This document shows, one piece after another, positions 7,777 through 14,248 of a DNA stretch of 18,303 nt. A program made the position numbers and the translations under genes. The notes under the pieces were generated by a model. It did no database searches. It was not told the origin of the DNA and was given only the letters and a program-made list of their open reading frames with translations. This DNA is from JBDSGC01 sp046594105 (GTDB lineage Bacteria > Acidobacteriota > Thermoanaerobaculia > Gp7-AA8): assembly GCA_046594105.1 (NCBI GenBank), contig JBKJQB010000165.1:1-18303 (forward strand), written 5' to 3'. The stretch's first letter is position 1, and every line of letters begins with the position of its first letter.

Positions 7777-7802
7777 CGAGACTCCTTCATTGCGCGCTGC
7801 GG

Positions 7803-7808
7803 ATTCTA
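7803..7808 (-). promoter_or_regulatory. Possible -10 element for FKBP gene
   Basis: On the minus strand TAGAAT lies about 27 bases before the FKBP start codon. The -35 region (ATGCGA, 16-base spacer) is weak. This is the best promoter candidate in the 280-base gap 7777-8056, which otherwise holds no gene I can support. Confidence 0.3.
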
Positions 7809-8056
7809 GCCGAGGGAATCGCGGTCGCATGCAGAATCCCCGTCAGCGCGGGGAGCCGGACCGTTTCATCGCAAGGAAAGTGCCTCGACGCTGACAGCCG
7901 AACGGCTCAGGCCGCACTCACGGACGGATCACCGTCGCCGATGCCGCGTTGTTAGTCTCCACCTTCTCCTTGATGATGTTCCCGTCGTCGGCAATCATGG
8001 AAGACCGATGCGCATCAACAAACACAGATTCGCCAACGAAAGAAGGAGCCCTGACC

Positions 8057-8914
8057 ATGTCCCGACCTCGCTTCGCCACTCTGATGTTCTCGTTTCTTCT
8101 CTGCACCGCAGCCCACGCCGCATCGACGATCAAACTGGTGAAGGAGGGGAAAACCATCCTGCTGCCGAACGTCGCCTCCACACGCTTCGTACCAAATGAG
8201 GGACCGCCTCGAATCTTCCTTCTGTTCACCGATGTGAAAGCGCAGATCCCCCTGGCCGACGTGTTTGGCGAGGCCATGATGAGCGTCTCCCGCTGGGCCG
8301 AAAGCAACAAGGCTCACGCGGTCCAGGTGAGCTTCGATCTGGGTGACCAGGCGAACTACTCGCTGAATATCTATGGCGAAAGCATGATGTCGGGCGGCGG
8401 CGGGTACCGGTCGGGCGGCGACGTCAAAGGGGTCTTCAAACAACTGACCGTCACGGATGCCAGGATCACCGGCGAGGTGAAATCCGAGGAACAGGACGGT
8501 GCCCTGAGCGGCACCTTCGATGTGCAGCCGCAGATGGTCCACGAAGCGCCGGCCATCCGCGGAGCGGCCGTGGCCAAGTCCCCCCAGGCCATCGCGCTCC
8601 TCGGGTTCACCCGGGCCATGAAGAAGTTCGACTTGAAGGCCGCCCAGCCGTTTTCCGCCCGCGACCTCCAGACTCAGTTCGCCGAGGCCAGGAAAATGCT
8701 GGGCGAGAAGGACGCCAAAGCGATGGCTGTGGAGATGATCGGCGATCCCAGGAAACTGGAGAAACTGCTTTCGTCGGCCGGGGCCTCACTTCTCGAATCG
8801 GGGGATGAGGCGAAAATCCGAGTCAGCGAAACGATCAGCGACGCGTCGGGACACGGCTCCACCACCCAGACGTATTCGCTCAAGAAGATCGCCGGCAAGT
8901 GGAAGGTGGACTGA
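8057..8914 (+). CDS. Exported protein of unknown function
   Basis: 285 aa from ATG 8057, supported by GGAG eight bases upstream and by the signal peptide it exposes (RFATLMFSFLLCTAAHA). The mature protein has a beta-rich first half (TIKLVKEGKTILLP, RIFLLFTDVKAQIPL), a short glycine-rich loop SGGGGYRSGG (112-121), and an alpha-helical second half with a C-terminal ISDASGHGSTTQTYSLKKIAGKWKVD. That last part reads like the tail of a DUF-type lipocalin/NTF2-like domain. I do not recognise the family. The gene stands alone between the divergent FKBP gene and the MerP-like gene. Confidence 0.75.
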   Translation: MSRPRFATLMFSFLLCTAAHAASTIKLVKEGKTILLPNVASTRFVPNEGPPRIFLLFTDVKAQIPLADVFGEAMMSVSRWAESNKAHAVQVSFDLGDQANYSLNIYGESMMSGGGGYRSGGDVKGVFKQLTVTDARITGEVKSEEQDGALSGTFDVQPQMVHEAPAIRGAAVAKSPQAIALLGFTRAMKKFDLKAAQPFSARDLQTQFAEARKMLGEKDAKAMAVEMIGDPRKLEKLLSSAGASLLESGDEAKIRVSETISDASGHGSTTQTYSLKKIAGKWKVD

Positions 8915-9102
8915 GCGGATTCGAGCGGGGAGCGGAGGACGCAAACCCGGCGCGTCACCTTGCGCTCCCGCTGCGCGATCCCTTTGCCGAACTGCTGGGC
9001 ATCGAATTCAGCGTCGTCCTGATCGGTCGTCGCGCATTCTGGTGCGGCGGGCCAACGGCTCCCGAACGAAATGCCATCCTCTCCGATCACGTTGACGGCG
9101 CC

Positions 9103-9396
9103 ATGAAACGATCCGTCATCCTGGCCACGCTGCTGCTTTCCCTGCTTCCCTTCGTTGCGCACGGGGCGAAGGTCCCGGAACTGAAGAGAGTCTCTCTGGC
9201 CATCCAGGGAATGCATTGCTCCAGCTGCGCGACGGGCATTCACGCGATGCTGAAGCGCACCCCCGGCGTCATCAGGGCCGAGGTCAGCTACCCCCGCCGG
9301 CAGGCGCTGGTCGATTACGACGCCGGAAAGACATCGCCCGGGAAGATCGTCGAAACGATTGAGAAGCTCGGCTACAAAGCGACGATCAGGAAGTAG
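9103..9396 (+). CDS. MerP-like periplasmic heavy-metal-binding (HMA) protein
   Basis: 97 aa. The signal peptide (about 1-21) leads to one HMA domain with GMHCSSC at 36-42 (Cys39, Cys42), then RQALVDYDAGKTS and IEKLGY. This follows the order and length of MerP, the periplasmic Hg(II) scavenger. HMA proteins bind soft metals (Hg, Cu, Zn) and pass them by thiol exchange, so the metal cannot be fixed from sequence alone. The start is chosen because it exposes the signal peptide; its ribosome site is weak. The 3' end overlaps the convergent selenocysteine CcdA-like gene by 11 bases. That gene and a Hg-type MerR nearby argue for a mercury role. Confidence 0.85.
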   Translation: MKRSVILATLLLSLLPFVAHGAKVPELKRVSLAIQGMHCSSCATGIHAMLKRTPGVIRAEVSYPRRQALVDYDAGKTSPGKIVETIEKLGYKATIRK

Positions 9397-10102
9397 CGTT
9401 CACAGTCAGGGTCAGAAAGTACACACCGACCCCCACGAGCGCCGCGCCGCTCACCACCTCGGCGGCCCGCCGCCCTCGCTCCATGCGCCCGACCCAGGCG
9501 GCCACCCGGCTGGCGAAAAGGCCGATCAGGAGAAAGGGCAGCCCGCGCCCGATGCCATAAGCGAGCGACAACAGCGCGCCGTAGAGCGGCTTTCCCATCG
9601 CCGCTGCAATGGTGAGGAGGAGCATCAGCGGACCGGCCGATGTGGTGATGGTGGCCACCGTGAACAGCAGACCGTAGACGAATGCACCGCCTGCGCCTCC
9701 CCGCTGCTTGACTGCCGGATTGGTCACCAGGCGCCGCATCACCGGACCCAGGAGCGCGACCAGACCGGCGAGGATCGACAGCACGGCCGTGGCCATCGCG
9801 AAGGGCGCGCTCCACTGGGCCAGAAGCCGCCCGAACCAGGCGGCCGCCGTTCCGAGAATCAGCAGACCGGCAGTCAGGCCGAAGAAAAACGAAAACGCCA
9901 GCGCCTTCGCGTTGCGCTGGACTTTGTCAGCGTCCGCGTCCCCATGGGCCCCGATGTAGCTGGCGATCCCCACACCTGCGGGGAAGGTGCAGGGTCAGGC
10001 ACTGGTCGAAAGCAGGCCTCCCATCAACGCAGCAATCGCGGCGATGAGGGGCTGATGCTCGATGCCAGCGGCGAGGCTTTCCAGAAGTTCAAATGGGTTC
10101 AC
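9386..10102 (-). CDS. CcdA/DsbD-like membrane protein with probable selenocysteine (in-frame TGA)
   Basis: About 238 aa if TGA at 9997-9995 is read as selenocysteine (residue 36). The frame starts at GTG 10102 with GAGG seven bases upstream and opens MNPFELLESLAAGIEH. A first membrane segment LIAAIAALMGGLLSTSA then leads to U36-P-C38-TFPAGVGIASYIG. This matches the CcdA-family first helix, where a Cys-Pro-Cys or Ser-Pro-Cys motif is followed by a Pro-containing turn. About five more membrane segments follow, with a second conserved helix FTVATITTSAGPLMLLL. CcdA proteins pass electrons, and some relatives pass metals, across the membrane through such thiols; Sec would lower the redox potential and bind Hg strongly. 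The normal stop is also TGA (9388-9386). Conventional calling would start at GTG 9973 and lose the active site. The alternative is a recent nonsense mutation or a sequencing error, since TGC to TGA is one change. It is likely in the merR operon. Confidence 0.8.
9962..9994 (-). promoter_or_regulatory. SECIS-like hairpin after the in-frame TGA
   Basis: Numbering from the base after TGA, bases +11 to +16 (UCCCCG) pair with +23 to +28 (UGGGGA). This leaves an apical loop CAGGUG at +17 to +22 with two G residues at +19 and +20. GCAGGU occupies +16 to +21, exactly where it lies in the E. coli fdhF SECIS as I recall it. A competing fold pairs +1 to +9 with +19 to +27 (nine pairs, two G-U). The bacterial SelB-binding element is expected at this distance. 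Confidence 0.55.
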
Positions 10103-10200
10103 TGATCATCCTCGGTTCGCCTCGGGATTGCACTTCGATCGCGTCGACTTCCCGCAGAACGGGATCCCGGAAGTGGGGTCCTGCTCTTCTTGTGTGAGGG

Positions 10201-10262
10201 CCCCTCATCCGCCTTCGGCACCTTCTCCCCGTGCGCGGGGAGAAGGACTCTCGATGGGGAGG
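10201..10262. repeat. Dispersed palindromic repeat, copy 2
   Basis: Nearly identical to 9-68. A perfect 11-bp inverted repeat at 10221-10246 surrounds the loop TGCG, and the flanks CCCCTCATCC and CTCGATGGGGA are shared. It lies between the 47-aa Cys-rich gene and the selenocysteine CcdA-like gene, so it would be transcribed if these form one operon. Confidence 0.85.
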
Positions 10263-10272
10263 TTCCGCAATA

Positions 10273-10302
10273 CTGCCGGGCGGAGGGTTCTCCGCCCGGC
10301 AG
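10273..10302 (-). terminator. Strong hairpin, possible terminator or attenuator
   Basis: A perfect 12-bp inverted repeat (CTGCCGGGCGGA / TCCGCCCGGCAG) with a 6-base loop starts nine bases after the stop of the 47-aa gene. No U-tract follows (the minus strand continues TATTGCGG), so it may be a weak or Rho-assisted terminator, or an mRNA-stabilising stem within the operon. Confidence 0.45.
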
Positions 10303-10310
10303 GCGGTGTC

Positions 10311-10454
10311 CTACTTCTTCACCATGTCGCGGCCGCAGCAGCAGCGCGGCGCTTCTTTGCCTTGACAGCTTTCCGGTGCGCCCTTGGTCACCTCGATCTC
10401 GCAACCACACGAGGCGTCGGGACACCGGAACTTCTCACCTTTCTTGAATGCCAT
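10311..10454 (-). CDS. 47-aa cysteine-rich protein, probable soft-metal binder
   Basis: A short gene with a clear ribosome site (AAGGAG) before ATG 10454. Its 47 residues include eight Cys: FRCPDASCGCEIEV near the N-terminus, then ESCQGKE, then APRCCCGRDMVKK. The pattern suggests a small zinc-ribbon or metallothionein-like fold, with CxxxxCxC and CCC clusters. There is no signal peptide, so it is cytoplasmic. It follows merR by 56 bases on the same strand, making it a likely member of the MerR-controlled operon. It could buffer Hg(II), Cu(I) or Zn(II) inside the cell; the metal is inferred from context only. Confidence 0.8.
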   Translation of the reverse strand: MAFKKGEKFRCPDASCGCEIEVTKGAPESCQGKEAPRCCCGRDMVKK

Positions 10455-10510
10455 AGCTTTTTTCTCCTTTTCGTTCTTGTGGCGATCTGCCGCAATCGAA
10501 CGGTCACAAC

Positions 10511-10951
10511 TCAGGCTGTACTACGGTCCCTATTCCCGGCACGCGGGCGTTTGCCTGCCGAGGCTTCGATCGCGTCGAGGATGGGGCACTCGCTGGTCGG
10601 TCCTTCTCCGGTACAGGAGCGGGTGATCTCGACCAGCGCCTGCCGCATCGTCCGCAGGGCTGCCAGCTTCCCGTCGATGTCCACGATCTTTGTCTCGGCC
10701 TCATGTTTTACGTCGGCGCAGCTCCGGCGCGGGTCGAGACGCAGCTCCAGGAGCTGGCTGATTTCGGCGAGCGTGAATCCAAGCTCCTGCGCCTGGCGGA
10801 CGAAGCGGATCCGCCGCGCCGTGTCTTCGTCGTAGCGGCGATACCCGGAGCGGGGACGCTTCGGCTGGGCGATGAGTTTCTTCCGCTCATAGAAACGAAT
10901 CGTCTCCACCCCCACTCCGGCGGCCTCTGCCAGCTCCCCGATCGTCATCAT
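10511..10951 (-). CDS. MerR-family regulator, Hg(II)/Pb(II) type
   Basis: 146 aa. The winged helix opens TIGELAEAAGVGVETIRFYER, followed by the dimer helix. Metal-site cysteines are Cys78, Cys113 and Cys122. Their spacing (35 and 9 residues) equals that of the Hg(II)-binding Cys82, Cys117 and Cys126 of Tn501 MerR; PbrR-type regulators share this spacing. The loop SCTGEGPTSECPIL fits the metal-binding loop. MerR proteins underwind a long-spacer promoter when metal is bound. The operator lies directly upstream and points into this gene, so merR is autoregulated and heads its own operon, as in Gram-positive mer loci. ATG 10951 or ATG 10948 may be used. Downstream genes are the 47-aa Cys-rich protein and, probably, the Sec CcdA-like protein. 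Confidence 0.85.
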   Translation of the reverse strand: MMTIGELAEAAGVGVETIRFYERKKLIAQPKRPRSGYRRYDEDTARRIRFVRQAQELGFTLAEISQLLELRLDPRRSCADVKHEAETKIVDIDGKLAALRTMRQALVEITRSCTGEGPTSECPILDAIEASAGKRPRAGNRDRSTA

Positions 10952-10957
10952 CGCGTC

Positions 10958-10989
10958 ATCCTAGCTCCCGTACCGGAGTACGGAGTCAA
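10958..10989 (-). promoter_or_regulatory. MerR-type operator-promoter
   Basis: On the minus strand a -35 TTGACT (10989-10984) and a -10 TAGGAT (10963-10958) are separated by 20 bp, the long spacer typical of MerR-activated promoters. Inside the spacer is the dyad CCGTAC-TCCG-GTACGG. The first 12 bases, TTGACTCCGTAC, equal those I recall for the Tn501 mer operator. The -10 ends six bases before ATG 10951. Confidence 0.8.
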
Positions 10990-11052
10990 GTCCCGTGCCG
11001 CTTTCTTCATTTCAGGCACCCGCTTGCGGCAGCGGAACTCGGCGAATCCTCC

Positions 11053-11072
11053 CGCCGGCACGGATGCCGGCG
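11053..11072. repeat. Short GC palindrome in cus operon leader
   Basis: CGCCGGCA-CGGA-TGCCGGCG is a perfect 8-bp inverted repeat in the 143-base stretch between the MerR operator and the first gene of the cus operon. It resembles REP-type palindromes. It is outside the MerR site and is not an obvious operator. Confidence 0.55.
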
Positions 11073-11132
11073 CTCCGAAAGTCCGGGCTGCTTGAGGAAT
11101 GGGTACCATCCGTGCGTGGTTGCACGACAGCA

Positions 11133-11498
11133 GTGAGGAAACTCTTCATCTTCGCGGTCCTTCTGGCGCTGGTGGCCATGCCCATGGCGTTCGCCGGCAC
11201 CGGCTTCTGCCAGGCGATGCCATGCTGCGCGCCGCAAGTGAGCGCGGCTCACGCCTCCATGGATCATCCGGACTGCTGCAAGACCACGAGTTGTGAGCAG
11301 CCCCCCACTGCTGCTGGCGATTTCACGATCAACAAGCAGAGTCCTCCTCCCTCTGCCGCGATGGCCGCCAGCCCGATTGCCATCGTTCGCGCCGACCTCA
11401 CCTTCCAGCCGGCCCTCGCGCACGGCGACACCTCTCCGCCGCTGGCCATCCCGCCGCTGCAACGGCGGATCGCGCTCCTCTCCACCCTCCTGGTCTAG
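11133..11498 (+). CDS. Secreted Cys/His-rich small protein heading the cus operon
   Basis: 121 aa from GTG 11133, chosen because the signal peptide starts there (RKLFIFAVLLALVAMPMAFA) and no ATG lies in frame nearby; its ribosome site is weak. After cleavage the protein shows FCQAMPCCAP, then HASMDHPDCCKTTSCE, giving seven Cys with His and Met. A low-complexity tail and a hydrophobic C-terminus (LQRRIALLSTLLV) follow. Such spacing suggests copper or other soft-metal binding in the periplasm. I do not recognise a named family. It precedes the CusC homologue by 76 bases on the same strand, so shared regulation is likely, and is divergent from merR. Confidence 0.65.
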   Translation: MRKLFIFAVLLALVAMPMAFAGTGFCQAMPCCAPQVSAAHASMDHPDCCKTTSCEQPPTAAGDFTINKQSPPPSAAMAASPIAIVRADLTFQPALAHGDTSPPLAIPPLQRRIALLSTLLV

Positions 11499-11574
11499 TC
11501 CCGGGCAGCCCCCGCTCTCACCGCGTGTCCGGTTTTTCCGGCTCGCTCCGATTGCATTGCTGTTTGAGGACTCC

Positions 11575-12909
11575 ATGAAGCAGACACAGATCCTGTTCAT
11601 CGCCATCGCGCTCTTCGCGATTCCGGCCATCGCCGTGCCGCCGCAGGCGCCGTCATCGACCGACTGGAACAATCCCGCCTCCGTCGTGCAGACGGCGGTC
11701 GATGGAAACCCATCGCTCGCGGCCCTTGCCACCGAGGCTCGCGCAGCGCAGGAGCGCGTCGCTCCCGCCGGATCGCTGCCCAACCCGATGTTGATGGGAG
11801 GGGTCCAGAACCTGCCGATCGATCTCTCCTACGACTTCATGACCATGTACATGGTGGGAGCGTCGCAGACGCTGGTCCGGAAGTCGCGCCGCGACTCCCT
11901 GCGCAAGTCGGCTGAGCTGGAGGTCGAACGTCTGCGTCGCCAGTACGACGCCCGCAAGGCGGAAGTGGAGCGCGACGCACGCACGGCCTGGATCGACGCC
12001 GCCGCCGCGGAAAATCAGATCACCGCGACCCGGGAAATCCTGCGCGTGCTCCAGTCGGTCACCGACGCCTCGCGGATTCAGTACGAGGCGGGAGCGGTGC
12101 CTCAGACCGATCTGATCCGCGCAACGCTCGAACAGAGCAGCGTCGATCATCAGATCTTTGTGCTGCGCCGGCAGCGCAACGCGGCACTGGCGAGGCTGCT
12201 GCCCCTGCTGCAGCTCCCCCAGGGGACCCCGGTGCCCGGGTTCTCACTTCCGCATGCGATGGAGCGCCCACACGGCGATGGCATCGACGCCACACTTCCC
12301 GACTCCACACCGGCCATCGCGGAGCTGCAGTCGGAAGTGGCGCGAGCGGAAGAAGATCTCAATCTGGCGAAGCTGGCCACCAGGCCCGACATCAACCTGG
12401 AGGCCACGTACGGCGTACGACCGCGGGACGTCGACATGTTCGCCGTCGTCGCCAGAATCGAGCTTCCGGTGCGCCGATCGACGCTGATTGCGCCGCGGAT
12501 CCGCGAAGCGATCCTGCGCCGCGACGCCGGGCTGCAGCAGATCGAAGCGATGCGCCTGCAGCTCCGGCAGGACCTGGGGACCGCGCTCGTCCTCCGGAAC
12601 GAAGCCATCGAACAGATCAACTTTCACCTCGATCACTTCGTGCCCATTGCCAAGCTTGGATTCGAGTCGGCCCTGGTCTCCTACCAGAACGGAAAGACCA
12701 CCCTCGACTCCGTCCTGGGAACCCTGCGCACCTACATCTCGCTCAACGTCGACTACTACGACTATCTCAGGCAGCAGATGGCTGCGGAAGCGGACATCGA
12801 CGCCATTCGTCATGGCGCGCGGAGCGGCAGCGCCGGCGCCAGCGCGATGACCGCCGCGACCGCCACGTCGATGCCCGCACCCTCGGCGTCGGGCACAAAG
12901 ATGAAGTGA
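11575..12909 (+). CDS. Outer-membrane efflux protein, CusC/TolC family
   Basis: 444 aa from ATG 11575 (GAGGA upstream), which exposes the signal peptide MKQTQILFIAIALFAIPAIA. No lipobox Cys is seen, unlike E. coli CusC. Two outer-membrane-efflux repeats with long coiled-coil helices follow (about 25-215 and 245-420), including RKSAELEVERLRRQYDARK and SEVARAEEDLNLAK. The C-terminal tail is rich in Ala, Ser, Thr and Met. It is the trimeric channel of the tripartite Cu(I)/Ag(I) pump with the next two genes. Its stop lies 10 bases before the CusB homologue. Confidence 0.9.
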   Translation: MKQTQILFIAIALFAIPAIAVPPQAPSSTDWNNPASVVQTAVDGNPSLAALATEARAAQERVAPAGSLPNPMLMGGVQNLPIDLSYDFMTMYMVGASQTLVRKSRRDSLRKSAELEVERLRRQYDARKAEVERDARTAWIDAAAAENQITATREILRVLQSVTDASRIQYEAGAVPQTDLIRATLEQSSVDHQIFVLRRQRNAALARLLPLLQLPQGTPVPGFSLPHAMERPHGDGIDATLPDSTPAIAELQSEVARAEEDLNLAKLATRPDINLEATYGVRPRDVDMFAVVARIELPVRRSTLIAPRIREAILRRDAGLQQIEAMRLQLRQDLGTALVLRNEAIEQINFHLDHFVPIAKLGFESALVSYQNGKTTLDSVLGTLRTYISLNVDYYDYLRQQMAAEADIDAIRHGARSGSAGASAMTAATATSMPAPSASGTKMK

Positions 12910-12919
12910 GGAGGCAACC

Positions 12920-14248
12920 ATGAGCAATCGAATCTTCAATCGGAAAACACTTCCCTGGATCCTCACGGCTCTCCTGGCCATCGCCCTGGTCGTGGTGCTC
13001 TTTGCCAAAGGCCGCGACGGTGCGCCTGCCAGCGGCAATGACGGCGGCGTGGTGCAGGACAGCAGCGGCCGGCGGGTGACCGCGTGGATTGACCCGATGT
13101 ACTCCCAGGGTCCCCCGCACGTGTACAAGTCCAACAAGCCAGGCCGCGCTCCAGACTGCAGCATGAAGCTCGTGCCGCTATATGCAGACGAGGTCACCAG
13201 CACCGCGGCGGCCACCTCCACGGTGGAGGGTTACAGCAATGTCTCCCTGCCTCCGGCGCGGCAGCAGTTGATCGGCGTGAAGCTGGGCAAGGCGGAGCTT
13301 CGGCCGCTGGCCGGCGGAATCCGTGCCGTCGGTCGTGTGACCACCGACGAGCGGCGTGAGGCCCAGATCCACACCAAGTTCGAAGGCGTCGTCGAGGGTC
13401 TGTTCGTCAACTTCACCGGCCAGTCCGTTCGTCGAGGCGATCCCCTGCTCTCCATCTACAGTCCCGACCTTCTGGCCACCCAGCAGGAACTGATCCTGGC
13501 CGAGCGCATGCACTCCGACTTCGGGCGAACACTCGCCGGAGCGGCCCGACGCCGGCTGCAGCTCTGGGACATGAGCTCGGGCGACATCGATCGCGTGGCC
13601 CGAAGCGGACATCCCATTCGCGCCGTCACGCTGCGATCGCCAGTCAACGGCGTGGTCCTCACCAAGACCGCACTGCTGGGAGCGCGGGTCATGCCGGCCG
13701 ACACCCTCTACGTCATCGCCGATCTGAGCAGCGTGTGGATCGTCGCCGACGTGTACGAATCGGATCTTCCGTCCGTTCACACCGGCCAGACCGCGCAGGT
13801 GACCCTCTCCTCGTCCGGCCAGACCGCGACTGGCCGCGTGACATTTGTGGCACCCATCGTCGACGAGGCCACCCGAACCGCGAAAGTGCGCGTCGAGCTG
13901 CCCAATCCTGGTGGCCTGCTCAAGCCGGAGATGTTCGCCAACGTGGTGCTGCAGAAACCGCTGGGCAACGTCATCGTCGTTCCTGAGAGCTCGGTCATGC
14001 AGACCGGCACGCGAGCGATCCTCTTCGTGCAGACAGGCCCTGGACAATTCGTGCCTCGGGAAGTACAGACCGGCGCGAAAACAAACGAGTTCTATCAGAT
14101 TCTCAGCGGCGTGGAAGCGGGTGAGACCGTGGTGGTGGATGCAAACTTCCTCGTCGATTCCGAATCCCGGCTCAAGTCGGCGATAGCCGGATCGGGGGGC
14201 ATGCCGGGAATGCCGGAGATGAAGACAGAAACCAAGAGCCCAAAATGA
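12920..14248 (+). CDS. Periplasmic adaptor (membrane fusion) protein, CusB family
   Basis: 442 aa with a strong ribosome site (GAGGAGG) and an N-terminal membrane anchor (about 12-28). Residues 55-88 are a degenerate heavy-metal-binding domain (WIDPMYS...KPGRAPDC-S-MKLVPLY). The usual Cys-Pro-Met-His and C-x-C-G-M cysteines are reduced to Cys80 and Met82. Then come the barrel-sandwich/lipoyl part (about 135-165 and 225-260), a short alpha-hairpin (DLLATQQELILAERMH), the beta-barrel domain and the membrane-proximal domain. It bridges the CusA and CusC homologues and funnels metal to the pump. The stop codon overlaps the next start (ATGA). Confidence 0.9.
   Translation: MSNRIFNRKTLPWILTALLAIALVVVLFAKGRDGAPASGNDGGVVQDSSGRRVTAWIDPMYSQGPPHVYKSNKPGRAPDCSMKLVPLYADEVTSTAAATSTVEGYSNVSLPPARQQLIGVKLGKAELRPLAGGIRAVGRVTTDERREAQIHTKFEGVVEGLFVNFTGQSVRRGDPLLSIYSPDLLATQQELILAERMHSDFGRTLAGAARRRLQLWDMSSGDIDRVARSGHPIRAVTLRSPVNGVVLTKTALLGARVMPADTLYVIADLSSVWIVADVYESDLPSVHTGQTAQVTLSSSGQTATGRVTFVAPIVDEATRTAKVRVELPNPGGLLKPEMFANVVLQKPLGNVIVVPESSVMQTGTRAILFVQTGPGQFVPREVQTGAKTNEFYQILSGVEAGETVVVDANFLVDSESRLKSAIAGSGGMPGMPEMKTETKSPK

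Noticed and set aside
9386..9973. Conventional 195-aa CcdA-like ORF starting at GTG 9973
   Set aside because: It lacks the first helix and the Cys-Pro-Cys region, has no ribosome site, and conserved sequence continues upstream through the TGA to a well-placed GTG at 10102.
10062..10835. 257-aa plus-strand ORF across the repeat, mini-protein and merR
   Set aside because: It runs through a palindromic repeat and is antisense to two well-supported genes.
11293..11574. N-terminal extension of the CusC homologue
   Set aside because: It overlaps the secreted Cys-rich gene in another frame; the signal peptide and ribosome site place the start at 11575.
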